Below, one piece after another: positions 8,785 through 18,121 of a stretch of 64,000 nucleotides of DNA. Both the position numbers and the translations under genes were made by a program. The stretch is from Anaerolineaceae bacterium. Its GTDB lineage: Bacteria; Chloroflexota; Anaerolineae; Anaerolineales; Anaerolineaceae. The stretch lies in the NCBI GenBank assembly GCA_029265815.1, contig JAJUGU010000003.1, forward strand, positions 186,001 through 250,000, written 5' to 3'. Below the pieces are notes generated by a model. The model was not told where the DNA came from. It made no database searches and worked only from the letters and a program-made list of their open reading frames with translations. Position 1 is the stretch's first letter, and every line of letters starts with the position of its first letter.

Positions 8785-9849
8785 ATGACCAATTACATTA
8801 TTCGCCGCTTGCTTCTTGTACCAGTCCTGCTTTTTGGAGTAACAGTGATCATCTTCGCTATGCTCCAATTTTTGGAACCGGTTGAGCGGTCTGCTTTATA
8901 TGTGAAAGATTTTCCCAAGAACGAGAAACAGATCGAAGGCATTATTAAGAAATACGGATTAGATCAGCCGATCTACGAACAGTATTACCGCTGGCTTGTT
9001 GGACATGTGGATCCTGCAACAGGCATCCGCACAGGTGGCATCATTTATGGTGATTTCGGCTACTCGCGCACTGGTTCTCAACCTGTGATCGATATGATTA
9101 AAAACCGATTCCCTAATACACTTGATCTGGCGTTGTGGACTGTGTTCCCGATGCTTTCGGTAGGCATCTGGCTGGGAGTTAAGGCTGCTGTTCACCAGAA
9201 TGGATTTGTTGACCAGGCCGCCCGTATTTTTAGCATCGTCGGTACCTCATTTCCTACTTTCGTGTTTGGCTTGTTGGTTTTAATCTTATTCTATGCCAAA
9301 CTCGGGTGGTTCCCACCGGGAAAAATGTCGGATTGGGTCAGTCAACTGATCTTCTCAGGTCAATTGAAACAATACACACATCTGTTAACCATTGATGCAT
9401 TATTGAACGGAAGGTTCGATGTGTTCTGGGATGCTCTTAAGCACATGATCCTGCCTATTCTGACACTCTCATACATCAACTGGGCTACATTTGTGCGTGT
9501 TACCCGCTCTTCCATGCTCGAAACGCTGCGTATGGAATATGTGGTTACCGCACGTGCAAAAGGATTATCCGAGAAGACCGTGATCAATAAACATGCCCGG
9601 CCGAACGCAATGCTTACTATCGTTACTCTGGCGGGTATGCAGGTTGTTGGTTTGTTAGGCGGTGTAGTCATCACTGAGACAGTGTTCAACTACCCGGGTA
9701 TTGGGCAGGCAGCCGCAAATGCAGCCCAACAACTGGATGTTGTTACCGTGTTGGGTTTTGCAGTTTTCAATGGTTTTATTTTGATTGTGGCAAACCTGAT
9801 CGTTGATATCCTCTACGGAGTGATTGATCCTCGAGTACGCCTGGATTAA
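8785..9849 (+). CDS. Oligopeptide ABC transporter permease (OppB/DppB type)
   Basis: 354-residue inner-membrane permease. The N-terminal MTNYIIRRLLLVPVLLFGVTVIIF helix and the long periplasmic loop are typical of DppB. Six transmembrane segments are predicted, and the cytoplasmic EAA loop that docks on the ATPase reads EYVVTARAKGLSEKTVINKH followed by RPN. The start is set by GAGGTG 6 nt upstream. It lies 11 nt before the second permease, with which it would form the translocation pore. It is separated from the binding-protein gene by two hairpins. Confidence 0.94.
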   Translation: MTNYIIRRLLLVPVLLFGVTVIIFAMLQFLEPVERSALYVKDFPKNEKQIEGIIKKYGLDQPIYEQYYRWLVGHVDPATGIRTGGIIYGDFGYSRTGSQPVIDMIKNRFPNTLDLALWTVFPMLSVGIWLGVKAAVHQNGFVDQAARIFSIVGTSFPTFVFGLLVLILFYAKLGWFPPGKMSDWVSQLIFSGQLKQYTHLLTIDALLNGRFDVFWDALKHMILPILTLSYINWATFVRVTRSSMLETLRMEYVVTARAKGLSEKTVINKHARPNAMLTIVTLAGMQVVGLLGGVVITETVFNYPGIGQAAANAAQQLDVVTVLGFAVFNGFILIVANLIVDILYGVIDPRVRLD

Positions 9850-9860
9850 GGAGAAAAAGA

Positions 9861-10901
9861 ATGACAACTCTTACAACACCCAGTGCTGATAATTCATTAC
9901 TAAAAGAGGTGCTTCCGGACCGGAAAATTGGCCGCGTTGAACGAATCTTGGGTCCAGAGAACTACCGCATTGTAAAAGGCCTTTTAAAAACACCAGCCTC
10001 CATTCTAGGCTTTATCTTGATTGGAATTTTTGTACTGATTGCGATCTTTGCTCCTCTCATTGCCCCACCGGTAGGGAATGATCCGTATAAAATTCCAAGA
10101 GATGGGTTTGGTGGTGAACCGAAACCAATGGGAACTGAATGGAAAAAGAATGTTCCTGATATTCCCTTCTGGTATAAAGCCGTTACTGGAAAAGACGAAT
10201 GGGTTCATTTGCTGGGGACCGCTCAGGGACAGTACGACATTTTCTACGGCATTATCTGGGGAACGCGCACTGCCTTTAAGACCGGTTTTATCGTGGTTGT
10301 GGCTACTTTCCTGATCGGCGTCATCATTGGATCGATTTCAGCGTATTATGGCGGTATCGTTGATAATATTCTTATGCGCATAGTGGATATCTTCATGACC
10401 ATCCCATTTATTATGATGGCCTTGATCATGGCCGCCGTATTGACGCCAATGATTGGAAGGAGCTTGATACCTGCCACGCTGGCATTGATTACATTCGGCT
10501 GGATGGGATATTCTCGCGTGATCCGTGCAGATATCCTTTCGGTCAAACAACGCGATTTTGTCTTGGCTGCCCGTGTTGCAGGCGTGAAGGATGGTCGTAT
10601 TTTGTTCAAACATATTATCCCCAACGCAATCTTCCCCACGCTGGTGTTGGCTTCGCTCGGCATTGGTGATGTCGTGCTCAGTTTTGCCGCTCTTTCCTTC
10701 CTTGGAATAGGTACCGAAATCGGTTACGCTGACTGGGGACAGGTGTTGAGCTTTGCCCGTAACTGGATTACCAGCCTTGGCGATTACTGGTACATCGTTG
10801 TCTGGCCTGGTCTTACTCTTATGTTCTTTGTCATGGGTTGGAACCTGGTCGGCGATGCCATGCGCGATGTGCTGGATCCAAGAATGCGCGGAAAATCTTA
10901 A
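9861..10901 (+). CDS. Oligopeptide ABC transporter permease (OppC/DppC type)
   Basis: 346-residue permease partner. It has the extra N-terminal region of DppC proteins, a first transmembrane helix at about 53-75 (ILGFILIGIFVLIAIFAPLI), a roughly 70-residue external loop, and five further helices. The EAA loop reads DFVLAARVAGVKDGRILFKH followed by IIPN. The C terminus (GDAMRDVLDPRMRG) is the standard family ending. AAGGAG precedes the ATG. The operon ends at the intrinsic terminator 20 nt downstream. Confidence 0.94.
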   Translation: MTTLTTPSADNSLLKEVLPDRKIGRVERILGPENYRIVKGLLKTPASILGFILIGIFVLIAIFAPLIAPPVGNDPYKIPRDGFGGEPKPMGTEWKKNVPDIPFWYKAVTGKDEWVHLLGTAQGQYDIFYGIIWGTRTAFKTGFIVVVATFLIGVIIGSISAYYGGIVDNILMRIVDIFMTIPFIMMALIMAAVLTPMIGRSLIPATLALITFGWMGYSRVIRADILSVKQRDFVLAARVAGVKDGRILFKHIIPNAIFPTLVLASLGIGDVVLSFAALSFLGIGTEIGYADWGQVLSFARNWITSLGDYWYIVVWPGLTLMFFVMGWNLVGDAMRDVLDPRMRGKS

Positions 10902-10922
10902 TCTACCTGGAAATCGATTACG

Positions 10923-10950
10923 CCGACCCCTTAATGGGGTCGGTTTTTTT
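10923..10950 (+). terminator. Intrinsic terminator of the oligopeptide operon
   Basis: CCGACCCC and GGGGTCGG form an 8-bp G+C-rich stem with loop TTAAT, followed by seven T. It cleanly ends the ABC operon before the second binding-protein gene. Confidence 0.9.
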
Positions 10951-10968
10951 ATTATCATCACAATGCTT

Positions 10969-10974
10969 TATAAT
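10969..10974 (+). promoter_or_regulatory. -10 element for the second binding-protein gene
   Basis: A perfect TATAAT sits 39 nt before the ATG at 11013 and just after the operon terminator. No good -35 hexamer is seen at normal spacing because that position falls in the terminator T-run, so the assignment is tentative. Confidence 0.4.
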
Positions 10975-11012
10975 TACCAAAATACAGGAGTTGTTAAACC
11001 AAAGGAAAAACA

Positions 11013-12971
11013 ATGGGAATTCGAAATCATACCATCCGAATGGCAGCTGTCAGTATTATTATTACAGCATTCTTCTTAACAGCTTGCGGTGAAGCCAAAC
11101 CTTTTCCGTCTGCCAGTGTAACACAAACTTCCGAAGTGACTCTTACACCGACCGTGGAACCGCAAAAGACGCTTGTGGTTTGTTTGGGTGAAGAACCAGA
11201 AAGTCTATATCTCTATAATCATTCATCAATTGCCATGTGGAGTGTGCTTGAAGCCATCTACGATGGTCCAATCGACACAGAAAATTTTGAACCCTCCGCC
11301 GTTATTCTAAAAGAACTACCCTCGCTGGATGGGGGGGGTGTTTCGTTGCAATCTGTACCCGTTACCGCGGGTGATGCTGTGGCGAATATCGAAGGGGATA
11401 TCGTAGCGCTTGAAAAGGGAGTGAAAGTATTCGCGGATGGTTGTACATCGGCTGAGTGTGCCACTGAATGGGATGGAGTATCACCACTTAATCTGACCCA
11501 GATGGTAGTCAAATTTCAAATCCTTGATTCGATCAAATGGTCAGATGGACAGCCATTAACTGCTGAAGATTCCGTTTTTTCCTTTAACATCAGCGCCGAT
11601 CCCGACACGGATGTTACAAAAACAAATATCAAACGCACCTTATCTTACACAGCACTTGATGATCACACGATTGAGTGGGTGGGAAAACCCGGTTACCTCA
11701 CATTAAATCCTTCTGCTTTCTTCTGGGTACCCCTTCCAAAACATATTCTTGGAAATTTAACCGCTGAACAGCTTAACACAAATGAACTTGCTAACAGAAT
11801 GCCAATCGGCTGGGGACCATATCAAATCGATGAATGGGTGACAGGAGATCATATTCGTTTAACAAAAAATCCGTTTTACTTCCGCAGTAATGAAGGGTTG
11901 CCGTACTTTGATGTTGTCGTTTATCGATTTATCAGTGCGGTACCTGAGGCTGACCTGTCATCAGTAGTAACTGGCGAATGCGATATCATCGATACCTCTG
12001 TCGCACTTGAAACTCAGATACACTCCATTAGAGAACTTGAACTTTCGGGCAATATAAAAGCCTATTTTGGTATGGGGCCTGAATGGGAAGGATTAAATTT
12101 TGGTATTAAACCTGCTTCATATGACGATGTTTATAATCCATACGAAGATCGGCAAGATTTCTTTGGAGATGTCAGGGTAAGACAGGCCTTTGCCTATTGT
12201 ATCGACCGCGAAAAAATCGCCAGCGAGGTTCTGTTTAGCCAATCAACAATTCCTGATTCGTATCTACCACCGACTCATCCATACGCAGGCCAAAACTTGA
12301 CTTCGTATGTGCATGACCCCATACTGGGAAATCAGCTGCTTGAAGAAGCAGGTTGGGTAGATTCTGACGGTAATCCTTCCACTCCGCGAGTTGCTGAAAA
12401 TGTGGCGAATGTTACCTGGGGAACAGAGTTCATACTCAACTACTATTTGACTGAAAGTCAACTACATTCAAGTGTGTCAAATATCGTAATCGATTCTCTA
12501 GCAGAATGTGGTGTTAAAGTGAATCGTACCTACCTGAACGTAGATGATATGTATGCTTCAGGGGCAAACAGCATTGTTTTTGGCCGCAATTATGATCTGG
12601 TGGAATTAGCCTGGTCTACCGGTCGGCAGCCCCCGTGTTTTCTTTACTCGTCTTCTGAAATTCCAACCGAGAAAAATGATTGGCTTGGAACGAAATACGG
12701 CGGCGTAAACCTTACAGGTTTTTCAAATGAAGAATACGATGCTGTTTGCACGCAATCCCTTACAGCCGGACTTGATAAAGATTTATTTATTGCCAGTGCA
12801 CAAAGGGTTCAAGATATTTTGGCTGATGAGGTGCCTGTCCTTCCTTTGTTCTATCATGTGAAAGTGGTTGTGTCACGACCAGACCTGTGCGGTTTACAAT
12901 TCGATGTTTCATCGCGCAGCGCATTGAAAGATATCGAAGAATATCAGATTTCGACAGCATGTGACAAATAA
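11013..12971 (+). CDS. Oligopeptide-binding lipoprotein (SBP_bac_5 family), canonical order
   Basis: 652-residue binding protein with a signal peptide ending in FFLTAC (Cys25). The family motifs are in normal order: KTLVVCLGEEP near 53 opens domain I, IKWSDGQPLTAEDSVFSF starts at 174, GPYQIDEW at 268 and DVRVRQAFAYC at 386-396. It is about 100 residues longer than E. coli DppA, mainly from an inserted loop around 105-150. It lies after the operon terminator with a -10 element of its own and no permease beside it, so it may feed the upstream permease with a different peptide, or be an orphan. AAGGAAAA precedes the ATG; an internal Met10 is a less likely start. Confidence 0.92.
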   Translation: MGIRNHTIRMAAVSIIITAFFLTACGEAKPFPSASVTQTSEVTLTPTVEPQKTLVVCLGEEPESLYLYNHSSIAMWSVLEAIYDGPIDTENFEPSAVILKELPSLDGGGVSLQSVPVTAGDAVANIEGDIVALEKGVKVFADGCTSAECATEWDGVSPLNLTQMVVKFQILDSIKWSDGQPLTAEDSVFSFNISADPDTDVTKTNIKRTLSYTALDDHTIEWVGKPGYLTLNPSAFFWVPLPKHILGNLTAEQLNTNELANRMPIGWGPYQIDEWVTGDHIRLTKNPFYFRSNEGLPYFDVVVYRFISAVPEADLSSVVTGECDIIDTSVALETQIHSIRELELSGNIKAYFGMGPEWEGLNFGIKPASYDDVYNPYEDRQDFFGDVRVRQAFAYCIDREKIASEVLFSQSTIPDSYLPPTHPYAGQNLTSYVHDPILGNQLLEEAGWVDSDGNPSTPRVAENVANVTWGTEFILNYYLTESQLHSSVSNIVIDSLAECGVKVNRTYLNVDDMYASGANSIVFGRNYDLVELAWSTGRQPPCFLYSSSEIPTEKNDWLGTKYGGVNLTGFSNEEYDAVCTQSLTAGLDKDLFIASAQRVQDILADEVPVLPLFYHVKVVVSRPDLCGLQFDVSSRSALKDIEEYQISTACDK

Positions 12972-13092
12972 AAAGGTTGATCTTACGCTTCTGCAGTCTT
13001 TCTCTTTATCGGAATTTTCGTTCTATAAAGACTATTGGTAGATCCATAGGGTACTGATGGTGAAGTTATCTTAAATCAACATTGGAGGACCT

Positions 13093-13611
13093 TTGAAGAG
13101 AATACCTCTTGAAAAACAGGTTGGCGATATCTTAAAAGAGCGCGGGATGAAACTGGTTCTGGCTGAATCGTGTACTGGTGGTTTAGTGGGGAACATGATC
13201 ACCAATATCCCCGGTTCATCCGATTATTATCTGGGAAGCGTGACAGCATATGCGTATGAAGCCAAAGAGGCACTCCTTGGTGTGAAGCATGAAACGCTGA
13301 TGAGGCACGGTGCAGTAAGCCGTGAAACTGTGCTCGAAATGGCTAGCGGCGTACGGCAATCACTTGCGGGTGGGTTCCCTCTAGATTCGATCATTGGAGT
13401 TTCTATCAGCGGGATTGCGGGGCCGGGCGGTGGTTTACCAGAGAAACCAGTTGGTACGGTTTGGTTCGGCATGAGCACCAAGAATGGCAATTGGGCGTGG
13501 CGATTTATCTGGGATGGAGACCGAATTCAGGTTAAACGCTCTGCTGCCCGCATGGCTTTGACTTTGGTGAAGAAGTATCTTCTGGAGAAACTTCCACCTG
13601 AAACAGTATAG
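13093..13611 (+). CDS. pncC: Nicotinamide-nucleotide amidase (CinA C-terminal domain protein)
   Basis: 172 residues, a stand-alone CinA-C domain. It deamidates nicotinamide mononucleotide to nicotinic acid mononucleotide, recycling NMN in the pyridine nucleotide cycle. Family signatures are ESCTGGLVGN near 24-33, YYLGSVTAYAYEAKEALLGV, AVSRETVLEMA, and SISGIAGPGGGLPEKPVGTV. The start is TTG, 4 nt after GGAGG. The N-terminal MoaB-like pyrophosphatase domain found in full CinA is absent, as is usual for PncC. It stands alone between the second binding-protein gene and a convergent glycosyltransferase gene. Confidence 0.93.
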   Translation: MKRIPLEKQVGDILKERGMKLVLAESCTGGLVGNMITNIPGSSDYYLGSVTAYAYEAKEALLGVKHETLMRHGAVSRETVLEMASGVRQSLAGGFPLDSIIGVSISGIAGPGGGLPEKPVGTVWFGMSTKNGNWAWRFIWDGDRIQVKRSAARMALTLVKKYLLEKLPPETV

Positions 13612-13674
13612 TGATGAAGTAAATACCTTCGTGCTAACAATGCGAAATTTAGGAAAGTAATAATTTTGATTATA

Positions 13675-13710
13675 AAAGACGACTCCCGGGTAAAAAGGAG
13701 TTGTCTTTTT
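13675..13710 (+). terminator. Intrinsic terminator after pncC
   Basis: AAAGACGACTCC pairs with GGAGTTGTCTTT (12 pairs, one G-U) and is followed by further T. The flanking A and T runs would let it work in both directions, which suits the convergent gene at 13800. Confidence 0.85.
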
Positions 13711-13799
13711 GTTCAATTTCTATATTCTTGCCTGTGTAGCGCTCTGACCATTCTCAAGTATGCCAATTAATAACCTCATTAGCCCTGCCAGGAAAAAAA

Positions 13800-14990
13800 T
13801 TACAGGATGAGGTCTTTGAGCCTTCGTTTTCGCTTTGTTTTTCCCCGGGCAATGAGCGCCTGGTATCGATCTTCCACTTCTCTCATTACCGTCTCCCAGG
13901 GTAACGGAATACTCGTCTGCGCTTGAGAACGAATGCTCAAGCGTTCTTGATCGCTTAGACGGAAGAAGTAATGTTCAATGGTATTGCTAAGACTTTCTGT
14001 ATTGTCCTCGCAGAGCAAACCATTCACACCATCTTGGATAACTTCAGCCGGTGCAGTTCCTTTGACTACAACAGAAGGTGTGCCCATCACCGAGGCTTCA
14101 CGTACCACCAACCCTGCCGTGTCATAGAGTGATGGAAAAACAAACAAAGATGAAGCCATGTAAAGACCATCAAGCAAGTCACGCTCAGTGATGTGACCAG
14201 TAAAAATCACATTATCCAATTTGAGTTCATTCGCGATTTTTTGGAGTGCTTTAAGGTCTCGTCCCTGTCCGGCCAGCACCAGTTGGAAAGTATATCCACG
14301 ATTTTTTAACAATGCAGCCGCTTCAATAGTTCGACGCAAATTCTTTTTAAAATCTATTTGGCCCACATAAAGCAGGATTGGATCATTTCCTAGATTGAAT
14401 TCTTTCCTTGCAGCAGCTTCAAATTCTGGATTGGGAGTACGAATTTCAGTGCCATTTTGAACTACAGTAATTTCGCCTTTATAGCCGTAGGAATAGAGGG
14501 TCTCAACTGCGTCTTCACTGACCGTCCAGACTTCATCACAAAGTTCATAGAATTCAGCCACGTAACGCGAACCCAGTGAAGCCAAGACATCGCTGTGTGT
14601 CACACGTAAGAAATCATCGTAATATTTTGAGTGGAAGGTTCCTACCAGGGGGATGTTTAATTTTTCTGCCAGCCGGAATGCTTCAATGCCTGCGAAACCA
14701 GGAGCGTGAGCGTGAACAAGATCGAGTGAAATATGCGATATGCGTTCAGTGTAATGAAGATCAAGAGGAGCAATACCGGTATGATATTGTGGAGCAGTTG
14801 GCAGTTTGACACTGAGAAAATCCACAATTTCAAAGGGATATTGACCACGGTAGCCGGTATTGTTCAGCGGTGTGATAACATAACACTCATTTCCAGAGAG
14901 TGAAAGTGAATTGGCATACTGAAAAACGACTCGTCCAACACCATCGACCACTGGTAAAAAACTTTCAGAACACTGAGCGATTCTCATCAT
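13800..14990 (-). CDS. GT4-family glycosyltransferase
   Basis: 396-residue GT-B glycosyltransferase. The N-terminal acceptor domain (MRIAQCSESFLPVVDGVGRVV) has the glycine-rich loop of GT4 enzymes of the PimB and diacylglycerol glucosyltransferase type, and the C-terminal nucleotide-sugar domain begins at about 200 (NDPILLYVGQIDFKKNLRRTIEA). The E-x7-E region reads REASVMGTPSVVV near 300. The usual substrates are a UDP- or GDP-sugar and a lipid or glycan acceptor. Similarity to 1,2-diacylglycerol 3-glucosyltransferases is suggestive but not decisive. The gene is isolated on the minus strand. The C terminus is basic (RGKTKRKRRLKD), which may help membrane contact. Either of two adjacent ATG codons could start it. 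Confidence 0.88.
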   Translation of the reverse strand: MMRIAQCSESFLPVVDGVGRVVFQYANSLSLSGNECYVITPLNNTGYRGQYPFEIVDFLSVKLPTAPQYHTGIAPLDLHYTERISHISLDLVHAHAPGFAGIEAFRLAEKLNIPLVGTFHSKYYDDFLRVTHSDVLASLGSRYVAEFYELCDEVWTVSEDAVETLYSYGYKGEITVVQNGTEIRTPNPEFEAAARKEFNLGNDPILLYVGQIDFKKNLRRTIEAAALLKNRGYTFQLVLAGQGRDLKALQKIANELKLDNVIFTGHITERDLLDGLYMASSLFVFPSLYDTAGLVVREASVMGTPSVVVKGTAPAEVIQDGVNGLLCEDNTESLSNTIEHYFFRLSDQERLSIRSQAQTSIPLPWETVMREVEDRYQALIARGKTKRKRRLKDLIL

Positions 14991-15434
14991 AAAAACTTCT
15001 CTAAATAAGTAATCCTACTAAATAACATTAAAATTCGATTCAATATAACACAATAAACTGTAGGGTGTATTGATTGGTGCGTAAACCGAATTGATGATTA
15101 CCTGTAATCCATTTATAGTCTGTGTTTGCTGAAAATAATCATAAAATAAAAATATTGGAAAAATATCAAAATATTGTCAATTAATCGTAATATAATGTTG
15201 ATGGTATTTGGTTTGGTCTACAAATGGGGATTTAGAAAACTTAACAATAATTGTCAATGAAATTGCAAAAAAAAGATAATATCTTCGCCATTTTTTCTAA
15301 TGTATAACAATGACAAAATTAAAAAAGTACAATAGTCAGGTAAGTTCTATACTATAGACAATTTAAGGAAAAATGACTGAAATTGAAGTTTACTCCATGA
15401 GAATTGATTTAACATTCATAAGGTGGGAATCAAA
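14991..15434 (+). other. A+T-rich divergent intergenic region
   Basis: About 440 bp between the glycosyltransferase (minus strand) and the nucleoside phosphorylase homologue (plus strand). It is much richer in A+T than the flanks and holds no coding frame that I can support. TATAAT (15191-15196) and TATACT (15348-15353) are seen, but neither has a convincing -35 partner. No hairpin terminator or riboswitch was recognised. Confidence 0.6.
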
Positions 15435-16160
15435 ATGAAGGAGTCACATACAGGAGAATTCTCAGTAGAAATTGTTGTCTTAATTTCTGCAATTGCAGAA
15501 TGGAGAACGGTCTTAACCTACTATCGTGATCCCACGGTACAGGTGTCACCTTTTGGTGCATACTTTTTTACCACTCTGGCCGGTAGACAAAGTGTCATGT
15601 TTTTTGGCGGATGGGGGAAAGTATCAGCTGCTGCAAGTACCCAGTATGTGATCGATAACTGGCATCCAAAATTGCTAATCAATATCGGCACATGTGGTGG
15701 TTTATCAGGGAGGATCAGATGCGGAGATATCATCCTTGTAGATGAAACCATCATCTACGATATCTACGAACGTATGGGTGATCCAATCCAGGCAATTCGT
15801 GATTACACTACTCATATTGATCTATCTTACCTGTGTGAACCATACCCACAAAAGGTTCAGCTGGGGCGCATTGTCTCAGCAGATCAGGATATCGACCCGG
15901 ATCTGGTTTTTAGATTACGTGAGGAATACAATGCTATTGCGGCAGATTGGGAATCGGGTGCCATTTCATGGACAGCGCAGCGAAATCGCATGCGGCTATT
16001 GATCCTCCGGGGTGTAAGCGACCTGGTCAGTGAGGTAGGAGGGGAAATTTATAATAACAACGAAGGATTCACGCAGCGGGCTGAAAGAATCATGTTGCCT
16101 CTCCTGAAAGCCCTTCCTAATTGGGTGCGGTGTGCATTCTGGGGAAGTGTCCAACAATAA
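15435..16160 (+). CDS. Nucleoside phosphorylase / MTA-SAH nucleosidase superfamily protein
   Basis: 241 residues of the PNP_UDP_1 fold. NIGTCGGLSG is the conserved phosphate or purine-binding loop, ADWESGAI contains the ribose-binding Glu, and ILRGVSD contains the catalytic Asp, all in expected order. Members cleave the glycosidic bond of nucleosides such as methylthioadenosine. Which nucleoside is used here cannot be told, and the sequence is divergent from typical MtnN. The ATG at 15435 is chosen because AGGTGG lies 7-8 nt upstream; an in-frame GTG at 15423 would overlap that site. The stop codon lies inside the shared terminator hairpin with metG. Confidence 0.82.
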   Translation: MKESHTGEFSVEIVVLISAIAEWRTVLTYYRDPTVQVSPFGAYFFTTLAGRQSVMFFGGWGKVSAAASTQYVIDNWHPKLLINIGTCGGLSGRIRCGDIILVDETIIYDIYERMGDPIQAIRDYTTHIDLSYLCEPYPQKVQLGRIVSADQDIDPDLVFRLREEYNAIAADWESGAISWTAQRNRMRLLILRGVSDLVSEVGGEIYNNNEGFTQRAERIMLPLLKALPNWVRCAFWGSVQQ

Positions 16161-16193
16161 AATTCCGGAGATATTCTCCGGAATTTTATTGTT
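16153..16193 (+). terminator. Bidirectional terminator containing both convergent stop codons
   Basis: A perfect 19-bp inverted repeat with a TAT loop. The left arm is AACAATAAAATTCCGGAGA. The stop of the nucleoside phosphorylase gene (16158-16160) is inside the left arm, and two bases of the metG stop (16192-16194) are in the right arm. The T-rich right arm and A-rich left arm allow termination from either side. Confidence 0.9.
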
Positions 16194-18003
16194 ATTCTTT
16201 TGGCTTTCCAAGTTTACTGCGTTCTTCTTCGACGATCTTGGCTTCCAGTTTCTTAAAAAGCGGTTGCGGCTGTAAGAAACGCTGACCCGGTTTGAGCTGG
16301 CTGGGTTCCCATTTCCCAGTAGCAGAAGAGGGGTCATAACGTAGGACTGTGTGTTCGCCAAGCTCATCCTTAATAGTCTCAGTTGACTGAGTGCCGAATA
16401 GATTTCCTGAATATCCCAAAAATTCATTCAAACGCTGACTGGTGAAAGGTAAAAATGGCGCGAGAAGAGTTTTTAGGGAGTCAATAGCTTTCATAGCAGT
16501 AAAAATTGCCCTGCCAGCAGCAGTTTTATCTGTTTTCACTGTCTGCCATGGAGCTGTGATATCGAGGTATTTGTTGACTTCGGATGCAATGCGCATGGCT
16601 TCTGCCAGCGCTGCACGCAGCCTGACCGCTTCGAGCTCCTGACCAACCGTATCGAACCCAGCTTCCACCTCGCGCAATAAATCAAGGTCGATTCTTGTCA
16701 ATTCACCCGGATCTGGAATGATACCCTCCCAATGTTTGTAAGCAAACGCCAGAATGCGGTTAGCCAGGTTTCCCCAGGTGGCCACCAGTTCGTCATTGTT
16801 GCGGTGGTAGAAATCGTCCCAATCCCAGTCAGTATCCTTACTTTCTGGCATGTTTACTGTCAGGTAATAGCGCAGAGGGTCAGGATCATATCGAGACAAG
16901 AAATCAGAAACCCAAACTGCCCAATTTCGGCTGCCCGATATTTTTTGTCCTTCAAGGTTCATGAATTCGTTTGCAGGTACGTCGTAAGGCAAGACCATCG
17001 TAAGAGGTTTTTTACTACCAAGGTTTTTATCCAGTTGTTCACCGGCACCAATCAGTTCAGCTGGCCAAATAATCGCGTGGAAGGGAATATTATCCTTGCC
17101 AATGAAATAATATGAGCGTGCGTTTGGATCCTGCCACCATCGACGCCAGGCATCTTTATCGCCTGTGAGCTGACTCCACTCCAATGAGGCGGAAAGATAC
17201 CCTACAACCGCTTCGAACCAAACATACAGGCATTTGTTTTCCCATTCTTTCCCTTCCTGCTGGATTTCTTGTGGCAGGTGAATGCCCCAGTCGAGGTCGC
17301 GGGTGATGGGTCTGCCCCGTAAACCTTCCGTAAGGATCTGACCGAGCGATTGTCTCAATACACTGGGGCGCCAGTATGACTCGCGCATTTTCAAGAAATG
17401 GATAACAAGATCTTGAAGACGGCTAAGATCGAGGAAATAATGTTCTGTGCTGCGCAACTCTGGCGTTGATCCGTCGATCTTAGACTTGGGGTTGATCAAC
17501 TTTTCTGCTTCAAGCATGTTGCCGCATTTGTCGCATTGGTCACTGCGAGCGCCTTCGTAACCACAGATATAACAGGTTCCCTCCACATACCGGTCAGGCA
17601 AAAAACGATTCTGGCTGTTGGAGTACCATTGCAATTGTTTTTCCTTATAGAGGAAACCATTTTCTTTTAGCGCCATGAACATACTGCTGGCAACTTGCTT
17701 GTGATTTACGGTATGGGTGCTGGTAAAAAGGTCATAAGACAACCCGAGTTTTTGGAAAATTTCCAAAAAGCCTGCATGATATCTTTGATAAACATCATAA
17801 GGGGTGCTATTTTCGACATCAGCGCGTACAGTGATTGGTGTTCCATGACTATCGGAACCAGAGACCATGAGCACATCTCTACCGCGCAGCCTTTGATATC
17901 TTGCAAAAATATCTGCAGGAAGATACGATCCGGTCATGTTTCCAACATGGATCTCGGCGTTTGCGTAAGGCCAGGCAGCAGCAACAAGAATGGGCTCAGA
18001 CAT
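16192..18003 (-). CDS. metG: Methionyl-tRNA synthetase
   Basis: 603-residue class I synthetase that charges tRNA-Met. The HIGH motif appears as HVGN (19-22). A zinc knuckle with four Cys (CYICG...CDKCG) sits near 143-160. The anticodon-binding helical domain follows the core from about 385. The KMSKS loop is altered to KISGS (354-358), keeping the first Lys and the Ser residues but with Ile and Gly substitutions, as in one subgroup of MetG. The C-terminal tRNA-binding (EMAP-like) domain of longer MetRS is absent. The start at 18003 has GAGG 5 nt upstream; an in-frame GTG at 18009 overlaps that site and is less likely. Confidence 0.95.
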   Translation of the reverse strand: MSEPILVAAAWPYANAEIHVGNMTGSYLPADIFARYQRLRGRDVLMVSGSDSHGTPITVRADVENSTPYDVYQRYHAGFLEIFQKLGLSYDLFTSTHTVNHKQVASSMFMALKENGFLYKEKQLQWYSNSQNRFLPDRYVEGTCYICGYEGARSDQCDKCGNMLEAEKLINPKSKIDGSTPELRSTEHYFLDLSRLQDLVIHFLKMRESYWRPSVLRQSLGQILTEGLRGRPITRDLDWGIHLPQEIQQEGKEWENKCLYVWFEAVVGYLSASLEWSQLTGDKDAWRRWWQDPNARSYYFIGKDNIPFHAIIWPAELIGAGEQLDKNLGSKKPLTMVLPYDVPANEFMNLEGQKISGSRNWAVWVSDFLSRYDPDPLRYYLTVNMPESKDTDWDWDDFYHRNNDELVATWGNLANRILAFAYKHWEGIIPDPGELTRIDLDLLREVEAGFDTVGQELEAVRLRAALAEAMRIASEVNKYLDITAPWQTVKTDKTAAGRAIFTAMKAIDSLKTLLAPFLPFTSQRLNEFLGYSGNLFGTQSTETIKDELGEHTVLRYDPSSATGKWEPSQLKPGQRFLQPQPLFKKLEAKIVEEERSKLGKPKE

Positions 18004-18121
18004 AAGCACCTCGCAGGTAAAAGGGATGGCTGTATTTTAACATATTTACTCGCTCCACCTTCAGCGCGGTTTCATGTATTCCGTGTGTCATTTAGCCTGT
18101 TTTAATCGGAAAATTGAGAAC

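Noticed and set aside
15174-15196. TTGTCA and TATAAT as a promoter in the divergent spacer
   Set aside because: The spacing is only 11 bp, too short for a sigma70 promoter.
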